Shown here: in pieces, positions 26,375 through 35,363 of the stretch
Layout: each line of letters begins with the position of its first letter
Numbering within the stretch: position 1 is the first letter of the stretch
NCBI GenBank assembly: GCA_024401185.1
Contig: JAKSLO010000007.1
Location: 1 to 47,547 of the forward strand
From: Bacteroidaceae bacterium
GTDB lineage: Bacteria; Bacteroidota; Bacteroidia; Bacteroidales; Bacteroidaceae
DNA: 47,547 nucleotides
Reading direction: 5' to 3'
Program-made: the position numbers and the translations under genes
The notes under the pieces: model-generated
Databases searched by the model: none
The model's input: only the letters and a program-made list of their open reading frames with translations
Told to the model about the DNA's origin: nothing

Positions 26375-29188
26375 TTAGAATGTTACAGAAAGACCAAGGT
26401 TCACGCTCTTCATTACAGGGTAGCCTGTGTTGAGATTCTCTGCATCCATAGCCTTGATGCTGCTCCATGAAAGGAGGTTCTGGCCTTGGAGGAAGATCTT
26501 TGCACCATTAATCTTGAGAGAAGAGAGTACAGAAGCGGGGAGCTTGTAATAGAGTTCGAAATCGCGCATCTTGAACCACTTGGCGTTGCGGTACCAGATA
26601 GTTGACTCCTGCTCATTGTTAGCCACTGACTCGGTAGAGAGACGGGGATAGAGGGCTGCAGAACCCGCATTGTCCCAACAGTTGTTGTAATACTCGGCAG
26701 AAAGGTTGCGGTTGTTAGAGAGGGCACCCCATACGCCATCCACATAACGGATGTTCTTCATCTGGTTGCCAGCACCCTGGAAGGTAGCATTGATGCCAAA
26801 ACCTTTATACTCGACACCGAGGTTGACAGCATAGTTCAATGAGGGGAAAGAAGTGCCATAGTCAAGGGCAACATAGTCGTTCTGGTTGATTACATTATCG
26901 CCATTGACATCCTTGTACTTGATGTCGCCCACCTTTACCTGTCCAAACTCCTGACGAGGACTGTTGGCAATATCATCCTCGCTCTCGAAGAAGCCGAGGG
27001 CTACAAGAGCACGTGGTGCATCGGCAGCATCACCAATGACAGAGAGGTTCTTGTAGGCGGGATTCTCAATCCAAGAGTCAACCTTGCTCTTTGTAGCAGT
27101 AAGCATCACGCCACCATATACGTTAAGACCATTCTCAAACACCTTGGCATAACGCAAGCCAGCCTCTACACCATAGCTTGAAACCTCACCCTTGTCATCG
27201 TATGCAGACTGAATACCCACAACTGCCGAATTCTTCTGGTTAGCAGGAACAAGGATGTTGCTGTGCTTCTGATAGAAAGCATCGAGAGTGAAGTCGAGAG
27301 AATTCATCAAGCGAATATCAGTACCGACGTTTACCTTGTAGGCAGTCTCTTGCATGAAGTCCTCTGTGGGGAAAGCCTGAAGGAAGGCACCCCAGCTGCT
27401 CTGGAAGCTGGTGTCATGCACGAACTGTCCGTGTGACATGTTCCAGGGTGCCAGCCACATACCAGCCTCAGGAGTGAAGTCGGTGTGCTGAATACCTGCC
27501 GAAGCACGTACCTTACCATAGTTCAGGATGGCATCCTCATCAGTATTGTTTGCATAGATATAACCCAAACCGAGAGTGGGTGAGAATGCCCACTTGGCAG
27601 GATAGGAACGGTTTGAACCGTTGGCTGCAAGAACAAGGTCAGCCATCAACTTGTTGGCATGATCATAGTGAGTAGCCAACTGCCAGTTGGCACGATACCA
27701 TGAATGATGCTGGCCATCGCGAAGCTCACCCTTGATGTTGTAGTTGGCATTCAAGCCGAGGTTGTCACCATTACCAAACTGGGTATTGTACTTAAAGCCC
27801 ACATTCATTGAGCCCAGACGCCACTGGTTGTTGACCCAGTTGCTGAAACGAAGCTTGTCCTCCTTGGTACCCATCACGGTTTCAGCAAGGCTTCCCACAG
27901 CGTCATAGTAGTTCCAGCCATACTGGTAACCCTTGATGTTCTGCTCATAGATATTAGAGCAGTTGTCGTAAGAAGCACCGATATAGAACTTCAGACCTTT
28001 AACAAACATGCTCAGATCCTGATCCAACATCATGTTTGCCCAAACCTGACGCTGGTGAGTCTTTTGGAAACCAGTGCCTTGCATCTTAGCCAAGAGGTTG
28101 AAGTCGCCGAATGTCTGACTACCACCCCATACACCGTTGGCCGTCTGCACAGGGAACGCAATGGCAGGAGTCTTGTAGAGATGCCACCAGGCATCATTGG
28201 AACTCACATTGTTCAATCCGTTAGTCTCCATGAACATGGCAAGCATGCTGGCGCTAATCTTGGTTGACTCAGAAATCCTGAAATCTACATTGGCACGGAT
28301 GTTTGCCTTCGAGTACTTCAGCTGAGAATCCCAGTTCTCCTGCTTTGTGTTATTATAAAGACCACGGGCATCGGTGTAGTTCAACTGCGTGTAGTACTGC
28401 ACCTTTTCAGAACCTCCATACATAGACACGAAAGCCTGGCTCTCATGAGCGGTGTTACGGAAAGCCTGCTCCTTCCAGTTTATGTTGGGATAAACATAGG
28501 GATCAGAACCATCCTGGAACTTAGCCAGCTCATCGGCCGTATAGGCAGGAGCAAGACCATCGTTCTTACGCGCAATGTTCAGGGCGGTGGCATAGTCGAA
28601 TGCACTCACCATGTCGGCAAACTGAGGATCAAACTGGAACTTGTGCGAATAGCCTGCCTTAACGTGGTTGCCGCTATTGGCCTTGCCACGCTTGGTCTTA
28701 ACATAAAGCACACCATTGATGCCTTCATGGCCGAAGAGTGCCACAGCAGCAGCATCCTTCAATACCGTTACACTCTCTACCTCCTCCACTAACAGGCGGT
28801 CGATAGGACGCTCCACTCCATCCACGAGAATAAGAATGTCGTTGGCATCAGTAAAGTTGGCAGTACTACCTTGACGGGTCTGAATACCACGAATGTTGAA
28901 TGTGGCACCTTTACCTTCCTCACCCTTGAAACCCGTATTCTGGATAGCGGTGAGACCGAGCAGCTTGCCATAAAGTGCATCAGCCAAACTTACAGCCGAT
29001 GTGCGCTGCAACTCCTCAGCTGTGATGGTGGTAGCCGCTGCCGTAGTGAGAAACTCAGAAATCTCCACTTCGTAACCGAGGTTTACCTTCTGAGTCTGCT
29101 TGTCAGCAAGCTTCACTTGCGCATTGACTGTCAAAGGAGCAGCGCAAATGCCCATAAGGGTATATCTTAATATTTTATTGATATTCAT
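26375..29188 (-). CDS. SusC-family TonB-dependent transporter, short form
   Basis: A 937-aa SusC-like transporter. Signal peptide to about residue 23 (LTVNAQ). Unlike the other two complete SusC proteins here, it lacks the N-terminal carboxypeptidase-regulatory-like domain. The plug begins soon after the signal (TITAEELQRTSAVSLADALYGKL, then FNIRGIQTRQG, ILVDGVERPI, VLKDAAAVALFGHEGINGVL). The barrel ends in VNLGLSVTF. It is the third gene of the operon, 22 nt after the first susD. It probably imports a mannan-derived oligosaccharide different in size or decoration from that of the first pair. Confidence 0.94.
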   Translation of the reverse strand: MNINKILRYTLMGICAAPLTVNAQVKLADKQTQKVNLGYEVEISEFLTTAAATTITAEELQRTSAVSLADALYGKLLGLTAIQNTGFKGEEGKGATFNIRGIQTRQGSTANFTDANDILILVDGVERPIDRLLVEEVESVTVLKDAAAVALFGHEGINGVLYVKTKRGKANSGNHVKAGYSHKFQFDPQFADMVSAFDYATALNIARKNDGLAPAYTADELAKFQDGSDPYVYPNINWKEQAFRNTAHESQAFVSMYGGSEKVQYYTQLNYTDARGLYNNTKQENWDSQLKYSKANIRANVDFRISESTKISASMLAMFMETNGLNNVSSNDAWWHLYKTPAIAFPVQTANGVWGGSQTFGDFNLLAKMQGTGFQKTHQRQVWANMMLDQDLSMFVKGLKFYIGASYDNCSNIYEQNIKGYQYGWNYYDAVGSLAETVMGTKEDKLRFSNWVNNQWRLGSMNVGFKYNTQFGNGDNLGLNANYNIKGELRDGQHHSWYRANWQLATHYDHANKLMADLVLAANGSNRSYPAKWAFSPTLGLGYIYANNTDEDAILNYGKVRASAGIQHTDFTPEAGMWLAPWNMSHGQFVHDTSFQSSWGAFLQAFPTEDFMQETAYKVNVGTDIRLMNSLDFTLDAFYQKHSNILVPANQKNSAVVGIQSAYDDKGEVSSYGVEAGLRYAKVFENGLNVYGGVMLTATKSKVDSWIENPAYKNLSVIGDAADAPRALVALGFFESEDDIANSPRQEFGQVKVGDIKYKDVNGDNVINQNDYVALDYGTSFPSLNYAVNLGVEYKGFGINATFQGAGNQMKNIRYVDGVWGALSNNRNLSAEYYNNCWDNAGSAALYPRLSTESVANNEQESTIWYRNAKWFKMRDFELYYKLPASVLSSLKINGAKIFLQGQNLLSWSSIKAMDAENLNTGYPVMKSVNLGLSVTF

Positions 29189-29210
29189 AGTTTCCTTGAT
29201 TTATATGTTA

Positions 29211-31211
29211 TTACCATCCAGGATTCTGTGTAAGACCATAGCCTTTTTGAATCTCGTTGCGGGAAACGGGATCAAGATACCACTTGTTAGTCCAGAAACC
29301 GGGCTTCCACCACTCACGGGCACCATCAGTGATTACAGGACGCTCATACTCGAACTTGGGCCATGCCTCACCATCGGTGTAAGCACTCTCCACACGATTG
29401 CCTGAGGCATCAAGGCGATAGGTATGAAGCTCGTGCAAAGGCTTGGTGAAAAGATCCTGACGCATACGGCGAATCATGTCGTAAACGCGGTCACCACACT
29501 CAGCACCAATCTCACAGTTACGCTCACGAAGAATCTCGTTGATAAGGTTCTCCTTGTTAGACTTAAGGTTGAGTTCTTTATTCATCTCCTCAATACGACC
29601 CAGACCCACGCGTGAACGTACTACATGGAGGTCATCAAGTGCGCCTGTGAGGTTGCCTGTCTCTGCTTTTGCCTCAGCACTGATGAGGTACACTTCGGCC
29701 AGACGGATGTAGGCAACACCAATGGCCTTGTCGTCCATCTTATTAGCATCGTAATCCAACATCCACTTGAACTTGTTCAGACCAGAAGCATGGTCGGCTG
29801 CCTGATTGCTGAAAGCGCTGTTGTTCTGCAAAATACCGCCCTGCCAGGTATCAATGTACTGCTGACCCTGGAAATCACCTACGATTCCTGCGCTGAAGCT
29901 CTGGCGAGGTACAGCAACGGTCTCATAGAGACGAGGATCACGATCCACGAAGATGTCAATACCTGTAGGATTCTTACCAGCACCGTAAATATCGGCATTT
30001 GCATAGGGATAGTTCTTTCCGTCAGCCATACCGAAGCATTCAACCAACTCACAGGTAGGAACGGCAGAACCCTGACGATAACCATCGAGAGCAAAACCTG
30101 CCCAGCCCCAACCCCAGGCACCACCAGACATGGTTGTTGTGGGGTGTGCATCGAAAAGTTTTTCGTGATTCTTCTCGGTGTTGCGATAACGGTATGCAGT
30201 ACGGAAAGCCATACGATAGCCTGCTTCATCCTGGGTCTCAGCCTGTACAAGCTTGTAGTAGCCAGGAGCGAACTTGTTGGTGTCGTTGTCGAGGAAGAAA
30301 TCGTTGCAGGCATCCAGACAGCGGTTCCACAGACTTGGATCCTCCTTACCAAACCATACATGCTCGATGTTGGTGAACTCAGTCTCCTTGGCAGGATCAT
30401 AAGTCATGTAAGGCTTCACATTATTGAAAAGAGGAGATGCAGCAAACATCCAGAGCTTGCAGCGCAACGCACGGGCAGAAGCGCGGGTCAGACGACCTGA
30501 CCACTGGCCCAAATCCTCGTTGGGAACGGCCCAGATGAAACCGGGTTCGTCAATAGCCTTTTGAATGAGCTCATCAATATACACAGCAGTTTCCCAAGCT
30601 GTAGAACGGCCTGTGGTGAAATCCTCACCTACGCCGTAAGCATGGTCAACAAGGCAAAGTCCACCAAAGTTGCGGAATCCGTCGAAATAACGGCTTGCCA
30701 TAATGGTGTAAGCCTCACCTTTCAGACGGCTCTTCTCTTCCGCAGTCATATCAGGCACTTTGTCAATGTTCTCAATCAACTGCCAGCACTTGCGGATGGT
30801 TTCGTAGATGGATACGCGGCCATCCGATTCATAGGAGGGACTCTTGGTAGAATAAGAGAACTTACCATAGAAGTTACCGTTGTCAGTATCCTGACAATCC
30901 TCATTCAGCAGACCAGGGTAGTAGCTCTGCTTGGGAGCACCCCAGCTACAGTAGCACTGGTAAGAGTCAGAAATAGCATCGATGGGCGCACCATTCATCA
31001 TATTACCAGACGTGTAAATACAGTAGATCTGACCGTAAGCACTCCACAGGAAGTTACGGGTATATTCGGCTTTCGAAAAGATGGTATCGATGTTCACATC
31101 CACACCAGGAGCCTTCTCAAGGAATGCGTCGCCCACCTTGAAGTCATCCACGCAGGAAGCGGTGAGACCGGCGCCCAACATCAAAGCCACTATATATTTT
31201 AACTGTTTCAT
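29211..31211 (-). CDS. SusD/RagB-family lipoprotein (first pair of the mannan PUL)
   Basis: A 666-aa lipoprotein (signal peptide ending in LTASC, Cys20). SusD marks are RLKGEAYTIMASRYFDGFRNFG, RLTRASARALRCKLWMFAAS, ILRERNCEIGAECGDRVYDM and the C-terminal YLDPVSRNEIQKGYGLTQNP. It pairs with the SusC of 31240-34404, 28 nt upstream, and would bind mannan oligosaccharides at the surface. Confidence 0.95.
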   Translation of the reverse strand: MKQLKYIVALMLGAGLTASCVDDFKVGDAFLEKAPGVDVNIDTIFSKAEYTRNFLWSAYGQIYCIYTSGNMMNGAPIDAISDSYQCYCSWGAPKQSYYPGLLNEDCQDTDNGNFYGKFSYSTKSPSYESDGRVSIYETIRKCWQLIENIDKVPDMTAEEKSRLKGEAYTIMASRYFDGFRNFGGLCLVDHAYGVGEDFTTGRSTAWETAVYIDELIQKAIDEPGFIWAVPNEDLGQWSGRLTRASARALRCKLWMFAASPLFNNVKPYMTYDPAKETEFTNIEHVWFGKEDPSLWNRCLDACNDFFLDNDTNKFAPGYYKLVQAETQDEAGYRMAFRTAYRYRNTEKNHEKLFDAHPTTTMSGGAWGWGWAGFALDGYRQGSAVPTCELVECFGMADGKNYPYANADIYGAGKNPTGIDIFVDRDPRLYETVAVPRQSFSAGIVGDFQGQQYIDTWQGGILQNNSAFSNQAADHASGLNKFKWMLDYDANKMDDKAIGVAYIRLAEVYLISAEAKAETGNLTGALDDLHVVRSRVGLGRIEEMNKELNLKSNKENLINEILRERNCEIGAECGDRVYDMIRRMRQDLFTKPLHELHTYRLDASGNRVESAYTDGEAWPKFEYERPVITDGAREWWKPGFWTNKWYLDPVSRNEIQKGYGLTQNPGW

Positions 31212-31239
31212 TGTATTAAGTTTTAATCCAACAGATTGA

Positions 31240-34200
31240 TTAGAAATTAACCTTCACACCGAAGTTATAGACACGAAGATTCGGGTATCTGATGCCACGC
31301 TCTACGTTACCACCCTCAGCCTCGGGGTCATTACCTTTGAATGAGGTGAAGGTAAGAAGGTTCTGAGCGGTTGCATACACACGTACAGAGTTGAACAATG
31401 GTATCCACTTGGGCTTGTTGAAGGTATAGCCAATCTCAACATTCTTCAAACGCACATAGCTTGTAGAGATAAGCCAAGCACGTGAGTCACGGTTGTTGTG
31501 AACACGGTTAGAGAATGAGATACGGGGAAGCAGGGCATCCTGATTGTCCTCTGTCCATGAGTTATCGCAAACCCACTGGGTAAGAGCCGATGTATTGGTA
31601 GAACCAAACTGGTCACGATAGTATGTGTTGAGCATACGATCCACATTGCCTGCACCTACCCACATCATAGAAAAGTCGAGACCCTTCCAAGTGAAACCGG
31701 CGTTCAGAGAGTAGTTGATCTCTGGAATATCGGTATGACCATAAGCACGTTGGTCGTTAGCATCGATGAGACCATCACCGTTAAGGTCAACATACACACA
31801 GTCACCATACTTCAGAGCTACACCCTGATTAGGCATGGAAGTGCCGTACTTAGCTTTATAGCGGTCTTCCGTACCCTCGTTATAATATTCAAAGAGGTCA
31901 TATACAAAGTGAGTGCCGATGGGCAGGCCGGTACGTGCCAGATAGTCGTACTGGGGTGTGATTTCAAGCATATCGATGATCTTGTTGCGTACGAACGAGA
32001 AGCTGGGAGAGATGTTGTAACGGAAAGCACCTACCTTGTCACGCCATGCCAAAGAGATTTCATAACCATGGTTCTTTACGCGACCCTTATTTACGTAACC
32101 TGAAGGCAGGCTGGTAACAGCAGGAAGCAGCGCACGGTTACTTACAAGAATGTCCTTACGATCTTCCCAGAAGAAGTCGAGATTAAGCGAAAGCCTGTCG
32201 TTGAGGAAGTAAGCATCCATACCCAGGTTGTATTTAGAAGCAGTCTCCCATGTTACGTCGGGATTACCTGCGGTAAGTTCCTTGGCTGCCTTCAACCACT
32301 CTGTAGGATTGATACCGAAGTTGGTACCACGATTTTGGGGGTCAGTTGTCATGCTACCTGTATAGAATGCCCATGCACCGGGGAGATACATGAAACGCGC
32401 ACCATTGGTATTGTCATTACCGACCTTACCCCACGAACCACGAATCTTCAGATAGCTGATAGCCTTTGAAACAGGTATCCACCATTTTTCTGCAGAAGGA
32501 ATCCAACCTGCAGAGAATGAAGGGAATGTACCATAGCGCTTACCCTTGGCAAAGTTTTCTGAACCATTATAACCGATATTGAAGTCAATCATGTACTTTG
32601 TCTTGTAGTCGTATGTTACACGACCTACGAGACCCACATAACCTTTAGGAATTGAAGAGTATAAGCCATCAGAATCCCAAGGATAGTATGTCTTGCTCTG
32701 GTTGTAGAGCAAAAGTGCGCCAACGTTGTGATCGGCGAACTTGCGAGCGTAGTTCAGGCTGGCCTCAGTGTACCAGTTACGACTACCATAACGGCCTGTT
32801 GACTCGTTGTATTCTGCGGGCCATGCAGTACCTTGCTTACGCAATACCTCCTGACCATCCACAATGGTAGCTACATAGGTGGTACCCGTACCATAGTTCG
32901 AACGCATGCTCTTGGGAGACATGTACTCAGAGTTGTAAGAAGCCTTCACCTTGAAATCCAAGCCCTTGGTCAGGAAACTCATGTCGAGCTTGTACTGGAG
33001 GTCGAAGTTCAGAACGTTCTTGCTGGTGTAGTTGTAACCCAACTTATAATAGTTGGTCAAAGGTGCACGATCGTAGGGACCTACCAGAGTGGGGTCAGAA
33101 ACAATCAGACGACCCTGATCATCAATACCATAGCTGGCGTATGGAGTTGCACCCTGCATGTAACGGAAGATGAAGTCCTCACCCTGACCAGGAGTGGTAC
33201 GGTTCTCTACACGACCACCAAGGGTGATGGCGAGGGTGCTGTACTTTGACACATCAATATCAAGGTTAGCACGATAGTTGTAACGGTTGAAGGCGAAAGT
33301 CTCCTTGGGGTTATCTGAGAATGTCTTGAACAGTGAATTCTGATTCAGGAAACCGGCAGACACGAAGTAACGCATCTTATCGGTACCACCGCTCACGTTC
33401 ACATTCACCTGTTCCTGCCATGCAGCCTTGTTCATGGTCTTGTCAATCCAGTTCACGTTAGGATAGGTCATGGGCATGTCACCATCCTTGAAATGACGCA
33501 TGGCTTGCTCGTTGAACTTGATACCATCACCCTCATAACCTGTGTAGTCAGGGATGTACGAGGTACCAGGCCAGTTGCTCTGATCACGAGTATCAGTAAT
33601 CTGAGCATAGTTGAACATACGAGCATAGTTGTAAGAATCAGCAAAATCAATGTAGTCTGCAATCTGCTGAACGGCAGTTGATGCGGTGACGCTTACCTGA
33701 GCCTTACCCTCAGAACCACGCTTGGTGGTGACGAGGATAACACCATTGGCACCACGCACACCAAACACGGCTGTAGCAGAGGCATCCTTGAGGATTGAGA
33801 TATTCTCAACCTCATTGGGGTCAATCTGTGTGAACGAACGCTCTACACCATCCACAAGTACGAGAGGCTCAGCACTATTGAGCGAACCGGTACCACGTAC
33901 ACGGATAACGGGGTCGTCAGCACCTGGCATACCAGAGTACTGTACGGTCTGCACACCTGGCAGGTGGCCCTGAAGGGCGTTACCAAGGTTGGCAACAGGA
34001 GCCTTTAACAGGTCTTCCGAATTTACACTTGACACAGCACCAGTCAGTGTCACTTTCTTTTGAGTACCATAACCAATGACAACAGTCTCACCAAGAGTCG
34101 TGGCATCATCTGCCAACTTGACAGTTACATTGGAACGACCATTCAATGCGACTTCTTGAGCTTTGAAGCCGACATAAGATACAACAAGAGTGGCTTTTGC

Positions 34201-34404
34201 TGACTTTACGGAAAGCTTGAACTTACCGTTGATGTCGGTAATGACGCCATTCTGAGTACCTTTCTCGAGTACGGTTGCACCTACCAACTCATAACCCTCA
34301 TCATCAAACACTGTACCCGAAACGGACACCTGTGCTTTTGCCTGGGCCACGAAGAACATAAGCAGCGATACCAACGCGAGCTTTAGACTAAATGTTTTTT
34401 CCAT
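31240..34404 (-). CDS. SusC-family TonB-dependent transporter (first gene of the mannan PUL importer)
   Basis: A 1054-aa outer-membrane transporter. Signal peptide to ~24 (AQAKAQ), carboxypeptidase-regulatory-like domain (VSVSGTVFDDEGYELVGATV onward), TonB-box-like ETVVIGYGTQ, and a plug with IRVRGTGSLNS, LVLVDGVERS and ILKDASATAVFGVRGANGVI. The barrel ends in YNFGVKVNF. It is the first gene of a five-gene operon (susC-susD-susC-susD-SGBP). The best promoter is at 34959-34990, leaving a ~550-nt leader. Confidence 0.96.
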   Translation of the reverse strand: MEKTFSLKLALVSLLMFFVAQAKAQVSVSGTVFDDEGYELVGATVLEKGTQNGVITDINGKFKLSVKSAKATLVVSYVGFKAQEVALNGRSNVTVKLADDATTLGETVVIGYGTQKKVTLTGAVSSVNSEDLLKAPVANLGNALQGHLPGVQTVQYSGMPGADDPVIRVRGTGSLNSAEPLVLVDGVERSFTQIDPNEVENISILKDASATAVFGVRGANGVILVTTKRGSEGKAQVSVTASTAVQQIADYIDFADSYNYARMFNYAQITDTRDQSNWPGTSYIPDYTGYEGDGIKFNEQAMRHFKDGDMPMTYPNVNWIDKTMNKAAWQEQVNVNVSGGTDKMRYFVSAGFLNQNSLFKTFSDNPKETFAFNRYNYRANLDIDVSKYSTLAITLGGRVENRTTPGQGEDFIFRYMQGATPYASYGIDDQGRLIVSDPTLVGPYDRAPLTNYYKLGYNYTSKNVLNFDLQYKLDMSFLTKGLDFKVKASYNSEYMSPKSMRSNYGTGTTYVATIVDGQEVLRKQGTAWPAEYNESTGRYGSRNWYTEASLNYARKFADHNVGALLLYNQSKTYYPWDSDGLYSSIPKGYVGLVGRVTYDYKTKYMIDFNIGYNGSENFAKGKRYGTFPSFSAGWIPSAEKWWIPVSKAISYLKIRGSWGKVGNDNTNGARFMYLPGAWAFYTGSMTTDPQNRGTNFGINPTEWLKAAKELTAGNPDVTWETASKYNLGMDAYFLNDRLSLNLDFFWEDRKDILVSNRALLPAVTSLPSGYVNKGRVKNHGYEISLAWRDKVGAFRYNISPSFSFVRNKIIDMLEITPQYDYLARTGLPIGTHFVYDLFEYYNEGTEDRYKAKYGTSMPNQGVALKYGDCVYVDLNGDGLIDANDQRAYGHTDIPEINYSLNAGFTWKGLDFSMMWVGAGNVDRMLNTYYRDQFGSTNTSALTQWVCDNSWTEDNQDALLPRISFSNRVHNNRDSRAWLISTSYVRLKNVEIGYTFNKPKWIPLFNSVRVYATAQNLLTFTSFKGNDPEAEGGNVERGIRYPNLRVYNFGVKVNF

Positions 34405-34606
34405 CTTAATGGCTTTAAAGATTAGTTAATTATTTAATTAGTTTTTTTCTCTACAGGTTTAATTTCAATTTCAATTTTGAAGTATAGTTCTTTCACTCAA
34501 GTCCATTTATTTACGATTGACACATTTCATGTTATGCCATTGCTCTGCATAATTCACAATGCAGGGATGCTTTCCTTCGAGGTTTCTTCACGCTTCACTC
34601 TATGTG

Positions 34607-34658
34607 CGCTCAGTGTGCGTTCACAAATCCGTGGAGAACTGTGAGCGAACACTGAGTG
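34607..34658. repeat. 11-bp-phased imperfect inverted array 3
   Basis: CGCTCAGTGTGCGTTCACA (34607-34625) is an imperfect reverse complement (3 mismatches in 19) of TGTGAGCGAACACTGAGTG (34640-34658), with a 14-nt loop. In both arms related units recur every 11 bp (GCGCTCA then GCGTTCA; TGAGCGA then TGAGTGA). Further GCGCAC/GTGCGC pairing is possible just outside. It is the most diverged of the four arrays. Confidence 0.6.
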
Positions 34659-34780
34659 ATCCTAATGCGCACATTGAACGGACTCAAAAGCGATAGCTTC
34701 GGTTAACTCCATGCAGATTGTTCCATATCATTATCATTTGTCTAAGCATCTACTTCCTGAAAAGAAGCGCACATAGTTGA

Positions 34781-34828
34781 TAAAGAGCAAATTGTCAAAC
34801 TAGCAAAGACTAAAGAGCAAATGTCAAA
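34781..34828. repeat. Imperfect 19-nt direct repeat in the PUL leader
   Basis: TAAAGAGCAAATTGTCAAA (34781-34799) recurs as TAAAGAGCAAATGTCAAA (34811-34828), 30 bp apart, which is about three helical turns. The spacing would suit a DNA-binding regulator, but the site is 130-180 nt downstream of the predicted promoter, so its role is uncertain. Confidence 0.5.
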
Positions 34829-34958
34829 AAAGTAAATGAACTTATTAAAATAGTCCAATTTGAAATTACCAGATAGCTTTTCTTTTTTTTAGTTAAGAGA
34901 CTAAGATGAATCTCTGCCCGTTTTTGCAAGGCTTTGGTTCACATCGTCTCAGTTGATA

Positions 34959-34990
34959 CAAAATTAAGCTTTTTTTTTATTCTGAGCAAA
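34959..34990 (-). promoter_or_regulatory. Bacteroidetes-type promoter of the mannan-importer operon
   Basis: Minus-strand TTTG (34990-34987), exactly 20 nt, then TAATTTTG (34966-34959): a full match to TTTG-N20-TAnnTTTG. The start would be near 34955. It lies just downstream of array 4, so the array separates the enzyme operon from this promoter. Confidence 0.72.
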
Positions 34991-35082
34991 ATTTTGTGGG
35001 CAGTATGTTAAAATTAAGTAAACATCAGTTAAAATTTAGTAAGCATCCGTCTGTAATACGGTAAAATGACAGATTGCCATGA

Positions 35083-35302
35083 CTCCGCTATGCCTCCGTT
35101 AAGGGTCCGCTATGCCTCTGCTAAATGTCTGCTATTTCTCTGCTAAATGTCTGCTATTTCTCTGCTAAATGTCTGCTAAATAGCAGAGAAATAGCAGAGG
35201 AATAGCAGAGAAATAGCAGAGGAACAGCAGAGGCATAACAGACTATTAGCAGACTATTAGTAGGCTATTAGTAGGCTATTAGCAGGCTATTAGCAGGAAA
35301 CC
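35083..35302. repeat. 11-bp-phased inverted array 4: twenty units
   Basis: Twenty consecutive units of exactly 11 bp fill 220 bp without a slip in phase. Units 1-9 (35083-35181) are variants of CTCTGCTAAAT or GTCTGCTATTT. Units 10-20 (35182-35302) are variants of the reverse complement (AGCAGAGAAAT, AGCAGAGGAAT, AGCAGACTATT, AGTAGGCTATT). The orientation flips between units 9 and 10, so the whole can form one long imperfect hairpin or cruciform. Units diverge progressively away from the centre. It lies between the 3' end of the AGE gene and the importer promoter and may terminate the enzyme operon. It is not CRISPR-like. Confidence 0.9.
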
Positions 35303-35363
35303 ACACTAAATATGAATCATTCGGGTTGGTTATAAGGTTATGGCGTTTTGAGGTTATAAGGGG

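Larger units (their letters stand above)
34405..34958 (-). other. Long leader of the mannan-importer operon
   Basis: About 550 nt between the predicted transcription start and the susC ATG, with no credible ORF. It contains inverted array 3 (34607-34658), an imperfect direct repeat (34781-34828) and a small CTGCAT/ATGCAG hairpin (34545-34564). It could be a regulatory 5' UTR, or a second promoter that I do not recognise may lie closer to the gene. Confidence 0.4.

Noticed and set aside
29625..30500. A 291-codon plus-strand open frame.
   Set aside because: It is a shadow of the SusD gene 29211-31211, whose minus-strand translation is unambiguous.
35083..35302. A CRISPR array.
   Set aside because: Units are 11 bp with no spacers, orientation flips at the centre, and no cas genes are present.
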